Assembly (NCBI GenBank): GCA_947488625.1
Contig: CANKZR010000001.1
Location: 2,046,001-2,110,000 of the forward strand
Source: an uncultured Sphingomonadaceae bacterium
GTDB taxonomy: Bacteria; Pseudomonadota; Alphaproteobacteria; Sphingomonadales; Sphingomonadaceae
Direction: 5' to 3'
DNA length: 64,000 nucleotides
Shown here: positions 33,859 to 42,474 of the stretch, in pieces
Layout of the letters: the number at the start of each line of letters is the position of its first letter
Position numbering within the stretch: position 1 is the stretch's first letter
The notes under the pieces: generated by a model
Told to the model about the DNA's origin: nothing
Database searches by the model: none
The model's input: the letters and a program-made list of their open reading frames with translations, nothing else
Translations under genes and position numbers: made by a program

Positions 33859-34913
33859 CAAGGCTGACGAATGCGGTAGGGGGTGAACGCAAGTGGTGGG
33901 GTGTGATGCCCGTCCTTCCAGCCCCTGCAATGGGCGGCATGGCGAAGCAGATGGAGCAGGTAGGCTTCGAGGGGGTCTTCTCGCTTCAGATTTATGGCGC
34001 CCCCTTCGTGCCGATGGCTGCGGTTGCGGCCATGACCGATACGCTGAAAGTGTCTACCGGCATCGCAGTCGCCGGCACGCGCAGCCCGGTTGAGACGGCC
34101 TACAACGCGATCGAATGCGATACCATCAGCGAAGGTCGGTTCATACTTGGGCTGGGCACGTCGCTGCATAGCGCGCTGGAAGGTATATATGGGGAACCGC
34201 ATCGCAAGTTGCTGACGCACCTGCGCGAGGTCGTAAAGATCGTACGCTATGTGAACGCCAACGGTCACAAGGAAATGGAACCGCTTCACGGCGAGTATTA
34301 CGACCTTGAATGGACCGAGAAAATGCAGACCGCGCCGCCCGTTCGCGAGAATATCCCGATCTGGATCGCCGCGCTCAAGGACAAGCTGACCAGCATGACC
34401 CTCGAGATCGGCGACGGACTGATGGTTCATGCATTGTGGACGGTAGATTACACCGTGCAAAAGGATGATTTCATCCGGTCGGAACTGAACCGCTTTGGCC
34501 GAAAGCGCGAAGATATCGAAATCAACGCATGGCCATGGGTTGCGATCAACGACGACAAGCAGCAGGCCATCGACGACAGTCGGGCCACTGTGGCGGGCTA
34601 TGCCGGTTACAAGGAATACGAGGACTTCTTCGATTCCATCGGCTTTGGCGATCTCGCTCGCGACTGCCAGCTTGCCGCAGGCGAGCATGGTGATGTTTCC
34701 GGTGTGATCGACAAGGTCAGCGACGATATGGTGCAGGCTTTCGTCAAATGCGGCCCGGTTGACGAAGTGCTCGATCAGATCGAACCTTTCTGGGGTGTTG
34801 TGGACTCGCTTTGCCCGATGACTCCCTATCGCAACCTGACGATGGAGCAGCTGACCACGTATAACGAGGGTCTGTTCGCAATGGTCGCGGAGGCAAAGCG
34901 CCGCGAAGGCTGA
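33855..34913 (+). CDS. LLM-class (F420-type) oxidoreductase
   Basis: A 352-residue LLM enzyme coupled by a 4-bp overlap to the Rieske-less oxygenase subunit. Marks: MPVLPAPAMGGMAKQMEQVG, VSTGIAVAGTRSPVETAYN and GRFILGLGTSLHSALEG. It is the closest paralogue of the enzyme at 30019-31050. Its place as third gene of the split oxygenase operon suggests it acts on the product or precursor of the oxygenase step, for example reducing a ring double bond with F420H2. That is inference. Confidence 0.88.
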   Translation: MTRLTNAVGGERKWWGVMPVLPAPAMGGMAKQMEQVGFEGVFSLQIYGAPFVPMAAVAAMTDTLKVSTGIAVAGTRSPVETAYNAIECDTISEGRFILGLGTSLHSALEGIYGEPHRKLLTHLREVVKIVRYVNANGHKEMEPLHGEYYDLEWTEKMQTAPPVRENIPIWIAALKDKLTSMTLEIGDGLMVHALWTVDYTVQKDDFIRSELNRFGRKREDIEINAWPWVAINDDKQQAIDDSRATVAGYAGYKEYEDFFDSIGFGDLARDCQLAAGEHGDVSGVIDKVSDDMVQAFVKCGPVDEVLDQIEPFWGVVDSLCPMTPYRNLTMEQLTTYNEGLFAMVAEAKRREG

Positions 34914-34979
34914 AGCCGGCGCACCTGCGCGATCATGTACGGATAAGCACGGGTTCTATCCGGGCAGACCTTGCTTTCG

Positions 34980-35822
34980 CTATTGTCCTGCTTTCGCAAC
35001 CAGGTCTTCACTGATCTGCCACAACCGCTCTGCGCCTTCGAGGCTTCGGGCCGCGCGGGTCAGGCTGCCCGGCTTGCGCTTGACGAAATACTGCCCGTTC
35101 GCTTCCGGTGCCCCGCCGCGGACCAGCCACAATATCGTGTCTGCACCTTGCTCGGGTGTGATCGAGAACGGCCGGCCGAATATATACAGCAGCTTTACCT
35201 TGATGCCGCTCTCGGCGTCGAAATTGGTTCGGACCAGACCCGGATGGACCGCGTTCGCGCGAACTCCATCGGCTTCAATCCGCTCGGCCAGGGCGCGCAC
35301 ATGCAGAATGTTAGCGAGCTTGGTCTGCGTGTAGGCATCGCTTTCGCTGAAATTTCGAACCTGTTGAAGATCGTCCCATTTCATGTCTTTGATGAACTTG
35401 TGGGCCACCGATGCTGTGTTGATGACCTGCGATCCTGGTGCCGCCGCCTTCAGTAAAGGCAGTAAACGTTTAGTCAGCAGAAACACTGCAAGGTGGTTGG
35501 TTGCAAAGCACTGCTCCAGCCCATCGATAGTTTCGACACGTTCGACGGGCGTAAATCCGGCATTGTTGATGAGGACATCGATTTTGGTGGTCAATCGCCC
35601 TATTCTCGTGGCGAAATCGGAGACGTTCTTCACCACCGAGAGGTCAGCCAACAGCATGTCGACCTTCGCATTGGGAGCGTTCGACCGGATTTCCGCTAGC
35701 GCGGCCTCCGCACGCTCAGGATTGCGCCCCTGGGCAATCACGCGCCAGCCATCGCGCGCCAATTCCCGCGCGACGACCAGGCCAATTCCGGAACTGGCAC
35801 CCGTTATGACTGCGGTCTTCAA
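34980..35822 (-). CDS. Short-chain dehydrogenase, retinol-dehydrogenase-like
   Basis: A 280-residue SDR of the retinol-dehydrogenase/WWOX-like group: TGASSGIGLVVARELARDG, G-R-N-P after strand 2 (NADP-type), INNAG, Ser in NTASVAHKF and Y-T-Q-T-K, then HPGLVRTNF. The start is a TTG at 35822 that overlaps the flavoprotein stop (TTGA); an open frame continuing far upstream lies over the flavoprotein in another frame and is not real. It is the last gene of the minus-strand unit SnoaL-SnoaL-flavoprotein-SDR. Confidence 0.9.
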   Translation of the reverse strand: MKTAVITGASSGIGLVVARELARDGWRVIAQGRNPERAEAALAEIRSNAPNAKVDMLLADLSVVKNVSDFATRIGRLTTKIDVLINNAGFTPVERVETIDGLEQCFATNHLAVFLLTKRLLPLLKAAAPGSQVINTASVAHKFIKDMKWDDLQQVRNFSESDAYTQTKLANILHVRALAERIEADGVRANAVHPGLVRTNFDAESGIKVKLLYIFGRPFSITPEQGADTILWLVRGGAPEANGQYFVKRKPGSLTRAARSLEGAERLWQISEDLVAKAGQ

Positions 35823-37465
35823 GCCGATACGCTTCTTCCTGCGATGTATCCCGTGACCAGCGCCGGGCCGACATTGCAGCCGTGCGCGGGCGACTTGCCT
35901 TGCCAGATGGAATTGGCATCCAGGCCCGCGGCCCAGAGGCCGGGAATGGGTTGCCCCGCCTCGTCCTTTACCCGACATTGCGCATCGATCTTCACGCCGA
36001 CGGTTGTCGAGCCATCGCCCGGAAATATCTGGATGGCGAAGTAAGGGCCATTGCCCAAGGGGCCGAAACATGGATTTGGGTCGTGGCTGGCGTCGCCGAT
36101 TTCCTGGTCGATCAGTGTATCGCCCTTGCCAAAGGCGGTGTCCTTGCCCGTGGTAGCATCGGCATCGACCTTGGCCGCAGTCGCCTCCAGCCCTTCGGGA
36201 TCGACCCCGATCTGCGCAGCGAGTCCTGCCAGCGTATTGCCCTTTTTCATATAGCCTGACGCGATCAGTTCCTTGATCTTGCTGCCGCCGGGCAATGACA
36301 GGCCAAGGCCGTATTTCTTCACGTTCCGTGCGTTGGAGATGATCCACGCAGGAACATTGCCGGTCGCGTGCATGTCTTCCACGAAATGCACGCTGGCCTC
36401 GTTGGCGAAGCGTTTTCCGTCCATTCCCACTGCGATGCAACCGGGCTTGGACATATCGATAAGATGGGCATAGCGTTCGACATCGCCGTCATCTCGCGTC
36501 CTGCTGGATACAACGGCCCACACGGCGTTGGCGTGGTTATCCGTACCGATTGCCGCGCCAGAGGCAGTTGCGACGTGAATACCGTCACCGGTATTCTCAT
36601 ACGGCAGGATCGAGATGTGCTGCTCGGCAAAGGGGATATACTCCTTGCGCATCTGTTCGTTGGCAGAAAAGCCGCCCGCAGCCAGCACCACTCCCTTCGT
36701 TGCGGAAATCTCCGTTCCCTCGCCAGCTATCGTCGCCACCACGCCAGCGACGCGGCCATCCTCTACCAGCAGCTTTTCAACTGGTGCATCGTTGTAAAGG
36801 TCGACGCCGGCATCCAGCACGGAGCGGTACAGGCGGGCCATCAGGGCATTGCCCATCGTCAGGCGCGATCCGCGACCAAGCCTCTTCTTGTCGAGCGCGA
36901 AGCGGGCAGCAATTTTGGCCATGTGCCACAGCGCCCCGGGGCGTGGAAGTTTCTCGATATAAGGCAGATCGAACAGGTCGATCATCATGCCGCCCGGTGC
37001 GTTGAATTCCTCGCGTGGCTTCGCATGGCTGTTGAGAAAGGGACCAAGTTCCTTGCCGTCATATTCGGCCGGCGCCAGCAATCGCCCCTCGTGCATCGCG
37101 CCTTCTACTTCGGGATACCAGTCGCTGGAAGGTGGCGAGAGTAGGAACTCGACGGAACTGTTGACCTCGAGCCATTCCACCATTTCAGGCCCGATCTCTA
37201 TATAGGCCTCAATCAACTCGCGTTCCGCGCGATTGCCCACCACGCCAAGGCAGTAGTCGAGCGCCTTTTGCTTGCTGTCCTCGACGCCGGCTTTCTTGGC
37301 GTGCGGACTCTCGGGAATCCAGATGCCTCCGCCGGATATCGCGGTTGTCCCGCCGAAATGCGATGCTTTCTCCAGCACGGCAACCTTGTGACCAGCCTTC
37401 GCGGCGACCAGGGCTGCCGTCATGCCCGCGCCGCCCGATCCCATAACTACTACGTCATATTGCAT
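35819..37465 (-). CDS. FAD-binding KstD/fumarate-reductase-like dehydrogenase
   Basis: A 548-residue flavoprotein with the FAD motif VVVMGSGGAGMTAALVAAKAG and HFGGTTAISGGGIWIP, the signature of the 3-ketosteroid 1-dehydrogenase/fumarate-reductase branch. The C-terminal FAD block is GLWAAGLDANSIWQG then PAHGCNVGPALVTGYIAGR. True KstDs have a catalytic Tyr in a YPGPG segment there; this protein has SPAHG instead, so a steroid 1-dehydrogenase role is doubtful and a different enone-forming or enone-reducing reaction is likelier. I start at the ATG at 37465, seven bases after GAGGGG; an ATG two codons upstream is too close to it. Confidence 0.85.
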   Translation of the reverse strand: MQYDVVVMGSGGAGMTAALVAAKAGHKVAVLEKASHFGGTTAISGGGIWIPESPHAKKAGVEDSKQKALDYCLGVVGNRAERELIEAYIEIGPEMVEWLEVNSSVEFLLSPPSSDWYPEVEGAMHEGRLLAPAEYDGKELGPFLNSHAKPREEFNAPGGMMIDLFDLPYIEKLPRPGALWHMAKIAARFALDKKRLGRGSRLTMGNALMARLYRSVLDAGVDLYNDAPVEKLLVEDGRVAGVVATIAGEGTEISATKGVVLAAGGFSANEQMRKEYIPFAEQHISILPYENTGDGIHVATASGAAIGTDNHANAVWAVVSSRTRDDGDVERYAHLIDMSKPGCIAVGMDGKRFANEASVHFVEDMHATGNVPAWIISNARNVKKYGLGLSLPGGSKIKELIASGYMKKGNTLAGLAAQIGVDPEGLEATAAKVDADATTGKDTAFGKGDTLIDQEIGDASHDPNPCFGPLGNGPYFAIQIFPGDGSTTVGVKIDAQCRVKDEAGQPIPGLWAAGLDANSIWQGKSPAHGCNVGPALVTGYIAGRSVSA

Positions 37466-37476
37466 CGTCATTCCCC

Positions 37477-37899
37477 TCACGCACACATGATCGACCGCAT
37501 GGCCTTGTCATCGATTCCCAGTTGGCCTGCGCAATCCAGCCCATCCCAGTATTCGCGCCAGGAAACGATCCTGCCCGCCTCGTCCAGGTCGAAAACACCC
37601 ACCACGTTAGTTGTGGTTTCTCGACCGTCCTTCAGCTGGCGGCAGGTATCCACCCGCTCTGTAAAGACCGTCGATCCGGACACCGCTATGTTGAGGATAT
37701 TGCAGGCGCACTCTCCATACAGTTCATACTGCCGTTCAAGCTCGCCGCAGATTGCGTCGGCACCTTCGCGCACCGGCGCGATCGGCACGATGGGCTGATA
37801 ACGGGCATTGTCGGCCAGCATTGCGCGCACTGCGGCAATATCCAGCTTGCGCGTATGGAAAAGCGACAGGAAGTTCCGGATTGTGCGTTCCGCATTCAT
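37477..37899 (-). CDS. Limonene-1,2-epoxide-hydrolase-like SnoaL-fold protein
   Basis: A 140-residue cone-fold protein. The epoxide-hydrolase-like pattern includes RTIRNFLSLFHTRKLDIAAV, MLADNARYQPI, a central ERVDTCRQ segment (Arg-Asp catalytic region) and VVGVFDLDEAGRIVSWREYWD at the C-terminus. The known family members hydrate epoxides through an Asp-Arg-Asp triad; this one could open an epoxide formed by the P450 or Rieske enzymes. Coupled by overlap to the second SnoaL-like gene upstream. Confidence 0.78.
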   Translation of the reverse strand: MNAERTIRNFLSLFHTRKLDIAAVRAMLADNARYQPIVPIAPVREGADAICGELERQYELYGECACNILNIAVSGSTVFTERVDTCRQLKDGRETTTNVVGVFDLDEAGRIVSWREYWDGLDCAGQLGIDDKAMRSIMCA

Positions 37900-38288
37900 G
37901 CGCCGTCTCCCTGCCCACCGAAGAATGCCGCCACTTTGCCGGTGTCGAAATATTCGCGACCGTGAACGATCATGCCGTCCTTGATCACGAACAGGTCGTG
38001 ATATTCATTGGTATAGATGCATTCGCCGAATTTTATTTTGGATCGCACCTCTGCCGCAACCGTATCCCCTTCTGCGACCAGGCCAATAATATCGACTGTG
38101 CGTGAGGAGGCTGACAGCAGCATCGCCTCGACCGCCTTCGTATAGGATTCCCGCGATATTTCACCCGACCCAATGATCCACCAGGTGCAATCCCGAGCCT
38201 GCAGGTTCCTGATCGTATCCAGTTCGCCTGCCTCGATAGCACCGAGGAAACGGCGCACGATATCCTTATTTCGTTCTTTCTGGCTCAT
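37896..38288 (-). CDS. SnoaL-like / NTF2-fold protein
   Basis: A 130-residue SnoaL-type protein: ERNKDIVRRFLGAIEAGELD, TIRNLQARDCTWWIIGSGE and the closing NEYHDLFVIKDGMIVHGREY followed by FDT. It belongs with ketosteroid-isomerase-like proteins that isomerise, dehydrate or bind ring compounds. Its ATG at 38288 is preceded by GGAAGACAG; longer frames lack support. It is first in the minus-strand unit and divergent from the MFS gene across the dyad at 38342. Confidence 0.8.
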   Translation of the reverse strand: MSQKERNKDIVRRFLGAIEAGELDTIRNLQARDCTWWIIGSGEISRESYTKAVEAMLLSASSRTVDIIGLVAEGDTVAAEVRSKIKFGECIYTNEYHDLFVIKDGMIVHGREYFDTGKVAAFFGGQGDGA

Positions 38289-38341
38289 CTGTCTTCCGTT
38301 TCTCCAATTTCGCACGATCAACCTGACCAGCAAGAAGCGCC

Positions 38342-38357
38342 CCTTTCGTCGGACAGG
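38342..38357. promoter_or_regulatory. Putative island operator, dyad copy 5
   Basis: CCTTTCGTCGGACAGG matches CCTNNC-N4-GNNAGG exactly. It lies between the divergent SnoaL gene (61 bp from the start at 38288) and the MFS gene (57 bp from the start at 38406). The right half GGACAGGTT resembles the GCGACAGGTT of the site at 18573. Confidence 0.6.
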
Positions 38358-38405
38358 TTGCGGCTGCCGCCGCTCTGCAATGCAGAGGCAGGAGAGAGAA
38401 AACAT

Positions 38406-39683
38406 ATGCTAAGTGTCCTTACCGGCAGGAGCGATGGAAACTACCGCTGGTACGTGCTTGCCATTCTCACGATTGCGCAAACGTGCCATGGCATCGACCG
38501 CGCCATTATCGGCCTCGTGTTGAAGCCTGTTGGCGACGAGTTCAGCCTTTCGGGTGAACAGTTGGGCATTCTTGCAGGATTGGCCTACGGTATTCCGTTT
38601 GCGATCGCCGCTTTGCCGTTCGGTTATGCGGTCGACAGGTTCAATCGCAAAAACCTCATGACTTTTGCCCTGTCTGCGTGGAGCGCTGCGACCGCCGCGT
38701 GCGGAGCGGCAACCGGTTTCTGGACGATGTTGGTGGGCCGGGCCGCAGTCGGTGTTGCCGAAGCTGGCGGTTCACCCACCGGCATGTCGCTCCTGTCCGA
38801 CTATTTCGGCACGGACAAGCGCTCCACCGCAATCGGCATCTGGTACCTCAGCACCGGCATCGGAACCGCCCTCGCCTTCTTTGTAGGCGGCTGGATCGTG
38901 GAGCTTTACGGCTGGCGCTGGGCTTTCGTCGCTGCTGGCATTCCGGGCCTGATGCTGGCGCCGTTTCTTTTCCTGACGATCAAGGAACCCAAGCGCGGAC
39001 AACAGGATGAACCCTCTGACGAAGCCAGCGGCCCTTTCAGACAACGCACGCGCGAATTAATGGGGCGGCCCGGTATCTTCTACTGCATTGCCGCCATCAC
39101 ATGCATCGCCACCGGAATCTATGGGATGAGCACCTGGCTCGCCACTTTCCTGATCCACAGTCACGATTTGGCAATTTCCAGTGCGGGCATGGTGGTGGCC
39201 GTATCGTATGGCATTCTGGGATCGGTCGGCAATCTGATCGTGGGATGGGGCACGGACCGTATTAATGCATCGCGCGGCGGGTTCAATCCGGCGCTTACAT
39301 CCTTCCTCGGTGCGATCATACCCTTTCTTACCGCGATTGCCGCGCTGGCAGCGGTAGCTACCGATGACACTACGCTGACCATAGGCCTGATCTTTGCAGC
39401 AGGTCTGTTCAGCGCGTCCTACAACGGGCCGATCTATGCCGTCATCGTCACCATCGCGGGTCCGCAATTGCGCGGCCTTGCTGTCTCGTTCGTGCAGCTT
39501 AGCGCCAATCTGATCGGGGTTGGACTCGGAGCCTGGCTGATTGGCCGGGTTGCCGATGAAGTAGGCGGGCAGGATGGCGTCGCATGGGGCATCGCGGCAG
39601 CCATGATGTTCTGTATTGCCGGGGGATTTTTCCTCCTGCTGGCCAGCCGTCAAATCAGGAAGTCCCAGATCGCAAGGAACTGA
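38406..39683 (+). CDS. MFS transporter, spinster-like
   Basis: A 425-residue 12-helix transporter. Helix 1 region LAILTIAQTCHGIDRAIIGL, the G-V-A-E-A-G-G motif of helix 4 and GGWIVELYGWRWAFVAAGIPG match the spinster-like branch and the transporter at 16427-17752. The ATG at 38406 has GGAGAGAG eight bases upstream. It is followed 3 bp later by an APH-fold protein, a transporter-kinase order reminiscent of uptake followed by activation. Confidence 0.9.
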   Translation: MLSVLTGRSDGNYRWYVLAILTIAQTCHGIDRAIIGLVLKPVGDEFSLSGEQLGILAGLAYGIPFAIAALPFGYAVDRFNRKNLMTFALSAWSAATAACGAATGFWTMLVGRAAVGVAEAGGSPTGMSLLSDYFGTDKRSTAIGIWYLSTGIGTALAFFVGGWIVELYGWRWAFVAAGIPGLMLAPFLFLTIKEPKRGQQDEPSDEASGPFRQRTRELMGRPGIFYCIAAITCIATGIYGMSTWLATFLIHSHDLAISSAGMVVAVSYGILGSVGNLIVGWGTDRINASRGGFNPALTSFLGAIIPFLTAIAALAAVATDDTTLTIGLIFAAGLFSASYNGPIYAVIVTIAGPQLRGLAVSFVQLSANLIGVGLGAWLIGRVADEVGGQDGVAWGIAAAMMFCIAGGFFLLLASRQIRKSQIARN

Positions 39684-39686
39684 ACA

Positions 39687-40838
39687 ATGGATCCACAAGC
39701 CGCCCCTCAATATCAAAATTCCGTGGTCGACACCAACTGTGTACCGCGCCCCTACCCCGCGCGGACGGACAAGTTGCCCACCTCAATGGACGATGTCGAT
39801 GCGGAGTGGCTTGGGCGGATGATGAGCTACAAATACCCCGGCGTGGCCGCCAATGGCATGGAAACCGTCGAACTCCTCAACAGCCACACCACAAAATGGC
39901 GAGTGAAGGTGGATTGGAACGAAGCCGGGAAAACGGCTGGTCTGCCCAAGCATGTGTGCATGAAAGCCAACTGGTCAGGTTCCTTCGACAATGTCGATAT
40001 CCATGCCGTGGAAGCGCGCTTCTACCACTACCTGATCGACGAAATGAAAGTGCCGACCGCCCAGTGTTACTACGCCGACTGGGACGATGACGGCAGTGCG
40101 CATGGTTTCGTGGTGCTTGAAGACCTTGTCCAGCGCGGCGGCAAATTTGGCCACAGCACCGATGCCAACGGCGTGGACATGATCTTCGAGAACCTCGACG
40201 GCCTCGCCACGCTGCACGGCAGTCTCTGGGGTAGCGACAAGATAAGCCGTGCAAATGCACCATGGCTGCAAACCCAAATGGATACGCCGGTGGACAGCGA
40301 CCAGGTGCGGATCATGTGGCAGTGGATCGAGGCAAATCTCGAGGATCCGGCCTTTCGCGATATAGCTCCCCGGCACTACCTGGACGATCCCCGCAAGGTG
40401 GAACGCGCCTTTGACCGGCTCGGAGAGATAGAGCGCGGCTATGATGCGCCGTATTGCATCGTGCTGGGCGATTGCCACCAGGGGAACACATACATTCTGC
40501 CCGACGGTGAACGCTTGTGGCTCGACTGGCAACTCGTTCGGCGCGGAAGGCCTTGGCGCGATCTGACATACTTCGTGATCGGTGCACTCAGTATCGAGGA
40601 GCGTCGCAAACACCACAAGGACATGGTAAAGCGCTATCGCGAATATCTGATCGCAACCGGCGCCCAGGGGGTGCCGGACTTTGACGAAGCATGGGAGCAG
40701 ACACGGCTTTTTGTCATGTACGGATTGCAGGCCTGGGCAGCCAATCTCGACGCCTGGGGGCAAAACGGCATACCCATGAACGAGCGCTTCTTCACCGCAG
40801 CCGAGGATTACGACACCTGGCAACTCCTGGGAGAATGA
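39687..40838 (+). CDS. Aminoglycoside-phosphotransferase-fold (EcKinase/ACAD11-like) protein
   Basis: A 383-residue APH-fold protein. The N-lobe Lys strand is HVCMKANWSGSF and the hinge is GFVVLEDLVQRG. The catalytic loop reads LGDCHQGNTY: Asp and Asn kept, the usual His replaced by Leu. The metal Asp is in LWLDWQLVRRGRPWRDL. It is third of its kind in the window. Possible substrates are hydroxylated intermediates; no activity can be assigned. It ends 30 bp before a strong hairpin. Confidence 0.82.
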   Translation: MDPQAAPQYQNSVVDTNCVPRPYPARTDKLPTSMDDVDAEWLGRMMSYKYPGVAANGMETVELLNSHTTKWRVKVDWNEAGKTAGLPKHVCMKANWSGSFDNVDIHAVEARFYHYLIDEMKVPTAQCYYADWDDDGSAHGFVVLEDLVQRGGKFGHSTDANGVDMIFENLDGLATLHGSLWGSDKISRANAPWLQTQMDTPVDSDQVRIMWQWIEANLEDPAFRDIAPRHYLDDPRKVERAFDRLGEIERGYDAPYCIVLGDCHQGNTYILPDGERLWLDWQLVRRGRPWRDLTYFVIGALSIEERRKHHKDMVKRYREYLIATGAQGVPDFDEAWEQTRLFVMYGLQAWAANLDAWGQNGIPMNERFFTAAEDYDTWQLLGE

Positions 40839-40867
40839 GCCGGGGCTGGCTGAAATCCAGGTGAAAA

Positions 40868-40884
40868 GGCTCCGGTTCGGAGCC
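40868..40884 (-). terminator. Hairpin terminator between convergent genes
   Basis: GGCTCCG-GTT-CGGAGCC is a perfect 7-bp stem with a 3-base loop. On the minus strand it is followed by TTTT, so it suits the LLM gene ending at 40915. On the plus strand no T-run follows, so termination of the kinase-like gene there would be weaker. Confidence 0.75.
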
Positions 40885-40914
40885 GAAGCCCTTTCCACTC
40901 GCCAGTCCTGCCGA

Positions 40915-41835
40915 TCAGACGGCGGGCATGATATCTTCTGCCACCCATTGCTGGCGTTCGATCCATGCCTGTTTGTCAGCAAGGCCCGGTGGTAGCGGCA
41001 CGATGGTTTCGGTAACGCCAAGCTCTTTCAGCCAACCGATCTGGTCGATGATCTTGCGCGCATCTGCCGTACCGGGTGCGCGCGGATCGTCCAGGATCTC
41101 GTGGTGCGCACCGACATTGAGCATTTCGAGAGCGAAGAACACCTCAAGCGGGCGGCCGTTATATTCCGGTTGCGACTTGATGTACTCGATACATTCCGTG
41201 AATTTCTCCGGCGGCGTACGGAAGGGTGACCAGCCGTTGCCGAATTTCGCTACCCGGCGCTGAACTGCCGGAGCATCGCCACCGAACCAGATCGGCATGT
41301 GCGGCTTCTGAACAGGTTTGGGCGCAAAACCGCAGTCCCTGAAACTCACGAATTCTCCTTCGAACTGGGGATCGTCCTTGGTCCAGAGTTCGATCATCGC
41401 AGCAATGTATTCATCTGCCATCGCGCCTCTTTTATCGAAGGCCACGCCGAGCATGTCGAATTCCTCCTTCAGCCAACCGACACCGAAAATCGGTTCGGCG
41501 CGACCGCCCGTTACCCAATCGAGGGTGGACCAAGCCTTCGCCTGCACGATGGGGCTTTGCAGCGGAAGAATGGAAATCGATGATGAAAGGCGAAGATTTT
41601 TCGTCTGTCCGCCGTAGAAACCCAATGCCACGGCAGTATGGAAATACCAGTCGCCCGATAGCTCTACGTGCTCCTTGGGGATGATGAAATGCTCACCCAG
41701 CATGCACTTGTAGAAACCCAATCGATCCGCGACCGCCATCAGTTCCCCGACATCGCTACCTGTAAGCGGGTCTTCCCATGGCTGCACCATTGCAGCAACC
41801 TTCATGCTCTTCGGAATACCTATACTCAGCTTCAT
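40915..41835 (-). CDS. LLM-class (F420-type) oxidoreductase
   Basis: A 306-residue LLM enzyme, shorter and of a different subfamily from the other three (it resembles TIGR03619-type proteins, from memory). Marks: LMAVADRLGFYKCMLGEHF, RLSSSISILPLQSPIVQAK and GRAEPIFGVGWLKEEFDMLG. It lies downstream of cofC with a 75-bp gap that holds its own copy of the dyad, so it can be read separately from, or together with, the F420 operon. Direct adjacency to F420 biosynthesis is the strongest evidence in this window that it uses F420. Confidence 0.9.
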   Translation of the reverse strand: MKLSIGIPKSMKVAAMVQPWEDPLTGSDVGELMAVADRLGFYKCMLGEHFIIPKEHVELSGDWYFHTAVALGFYGGQTKNLRLSSSISILPLQSPIVQAKAWSTLDWVTGGRAEPIFGVGWLKEEFDMLGVAFDKRGAMADEYIAAMIELWTKDDPQFEGEFVSFRDCGFAPKPVQKPHMPIWFGGDAPAVQRRVAKFGNGWSPFRTPPEKFTECIEYIKSQPEYNGRPLEVFFALEMLNVGAHHEILDDPRAPGTADARKIIDQIGWLKELGVTETIVPLPPGLADKQAWIERQQWVAEDIMPAV

Positions 41836-41890
41836 GATCGACTCTCCCGGCGTTTCGTCGCGCAGATACAGTCGCGACGGTCCGCTCCGA

Positions 41891-41906
41891 CCTGCCGGAA
41901 GGAAGG
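41891..41906. promoter_or_regulatory. Putative island operator, dyad copy 6
   Basis: CCTGCCGGAAGGAAGG matches CCTNNC-N4-GNNAGG exactly, with the outer A before CCT. It lies in the 75-bp gap between cofC and the LLM gene, centred 63 bp before the LLM start, and shares AAGGAAGGCC with the site before the other minus-strand LLM operon (10839). Confidence 0.58.
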
Positions 41907-41910
41907 CCGG

Positions 41911-42474
41911 TCAGAACTGCAGACCCCGCTCTCGCAGGAACGCGAGGTCATCAGGGGTATCGAGATCGGCCGACAGCCCACTGTGCTGCAGCACAGGCAT
42001 TTCGGCGTCCTGCGCGCAATGGAGCGAGCGGCTGGCCGGGCCGAAACGGAAGTTGAACGGTCTTCCGTCGGCCAGTGCTAAAGCATTAGTGCCTTCTCCT
42101 GCTCTGTCCGTCGCGAGGGCGATGCCATGGCCTTTTGCTGCCCCCAGAAGAGCCTCGACGTCCGCTTCCTCCAGAAGAGGCAAATCGGCATGCAAGACCA
42201 GAAGTGGTGCAGGCCCATATCCTTCCCGAAAGGCGGAAATCTCGGGATTCAAGCCTCGGCCCTCGTCCTTCGCCCAGGTCGTAGCAGGATGAGAAAACGG
42301 CATGTTGGAAACGACCGCTACGCTTCCGATTGCCGGGCAGTGGGTCAGCACGTCGATAACGTGATGAGCCATCGTGATCGCCAGCGTCTCCCGTGCGGCA
42401 GCATCCAACACCGTTTCCAGCCGCGATTTGCCGGCGATGCCGATGCGAATGGGAACAAGCGCAGTCCAGGTCAT
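41911..42474 (-). CDS. cofC: CofC / FbiD-type phospholactate (or phosphoglycerate/PEP) guanylyltransferase
   Basis: A 187-residue nucleotidyltransferase: WTALVPIRIGIAGKSRLE is the GTP-binding opening, LVLHADLPLLEEADVEALL the metal-binding Asp region, and HCAQDAEMPVLQHSGLSADLDTPDD the C-terminal signature. It activates a three-carbon phosphate (2-phospho-L-lactate, phosphoenolpyruvate or 3-phosphoglycerate, depending on organism) with GTP for transfer to the deazaflavin FO. The substrate cannot be read from the sequence by eye. The ATG at 42474 overlaps the cofD stop (TGATG). Fifth and last biosynthetic gene of the F420 operon. Confidence 0.9.
   Translation of the reverse strand: MTWTALVPIRIGIAGKSRLETVLDAAARETLAITMAHHVIDVLTHCPAIGSVAVVSNMPFSHPATTWAKDEGRGLNPEISAFREGYGPAPLLVLHADLPLLEEADVEALLGAAKGHGIALATDRAGEGTNALALADGRPFNFRFGPASRSLHCAQDAEMPVLQHSGLSADLDTPDDLAFLRERGLQF

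Noticed and set aside
34980-36440. A 486-residue open frame on the minus strand
   Set aside because: The first ~206 codons shadow the flavoprotein gene; the SDR begins at the TTG at 35822 overlapping its stop.
35819-37465. Steroid degradation as the function of the island
   Set aside because: The KstD-like protein lacks the catalytic tyrosine segment and no KshA, HsaAB or HsaD partner is recognisable; steroid-type steps remain possible but are not supported.
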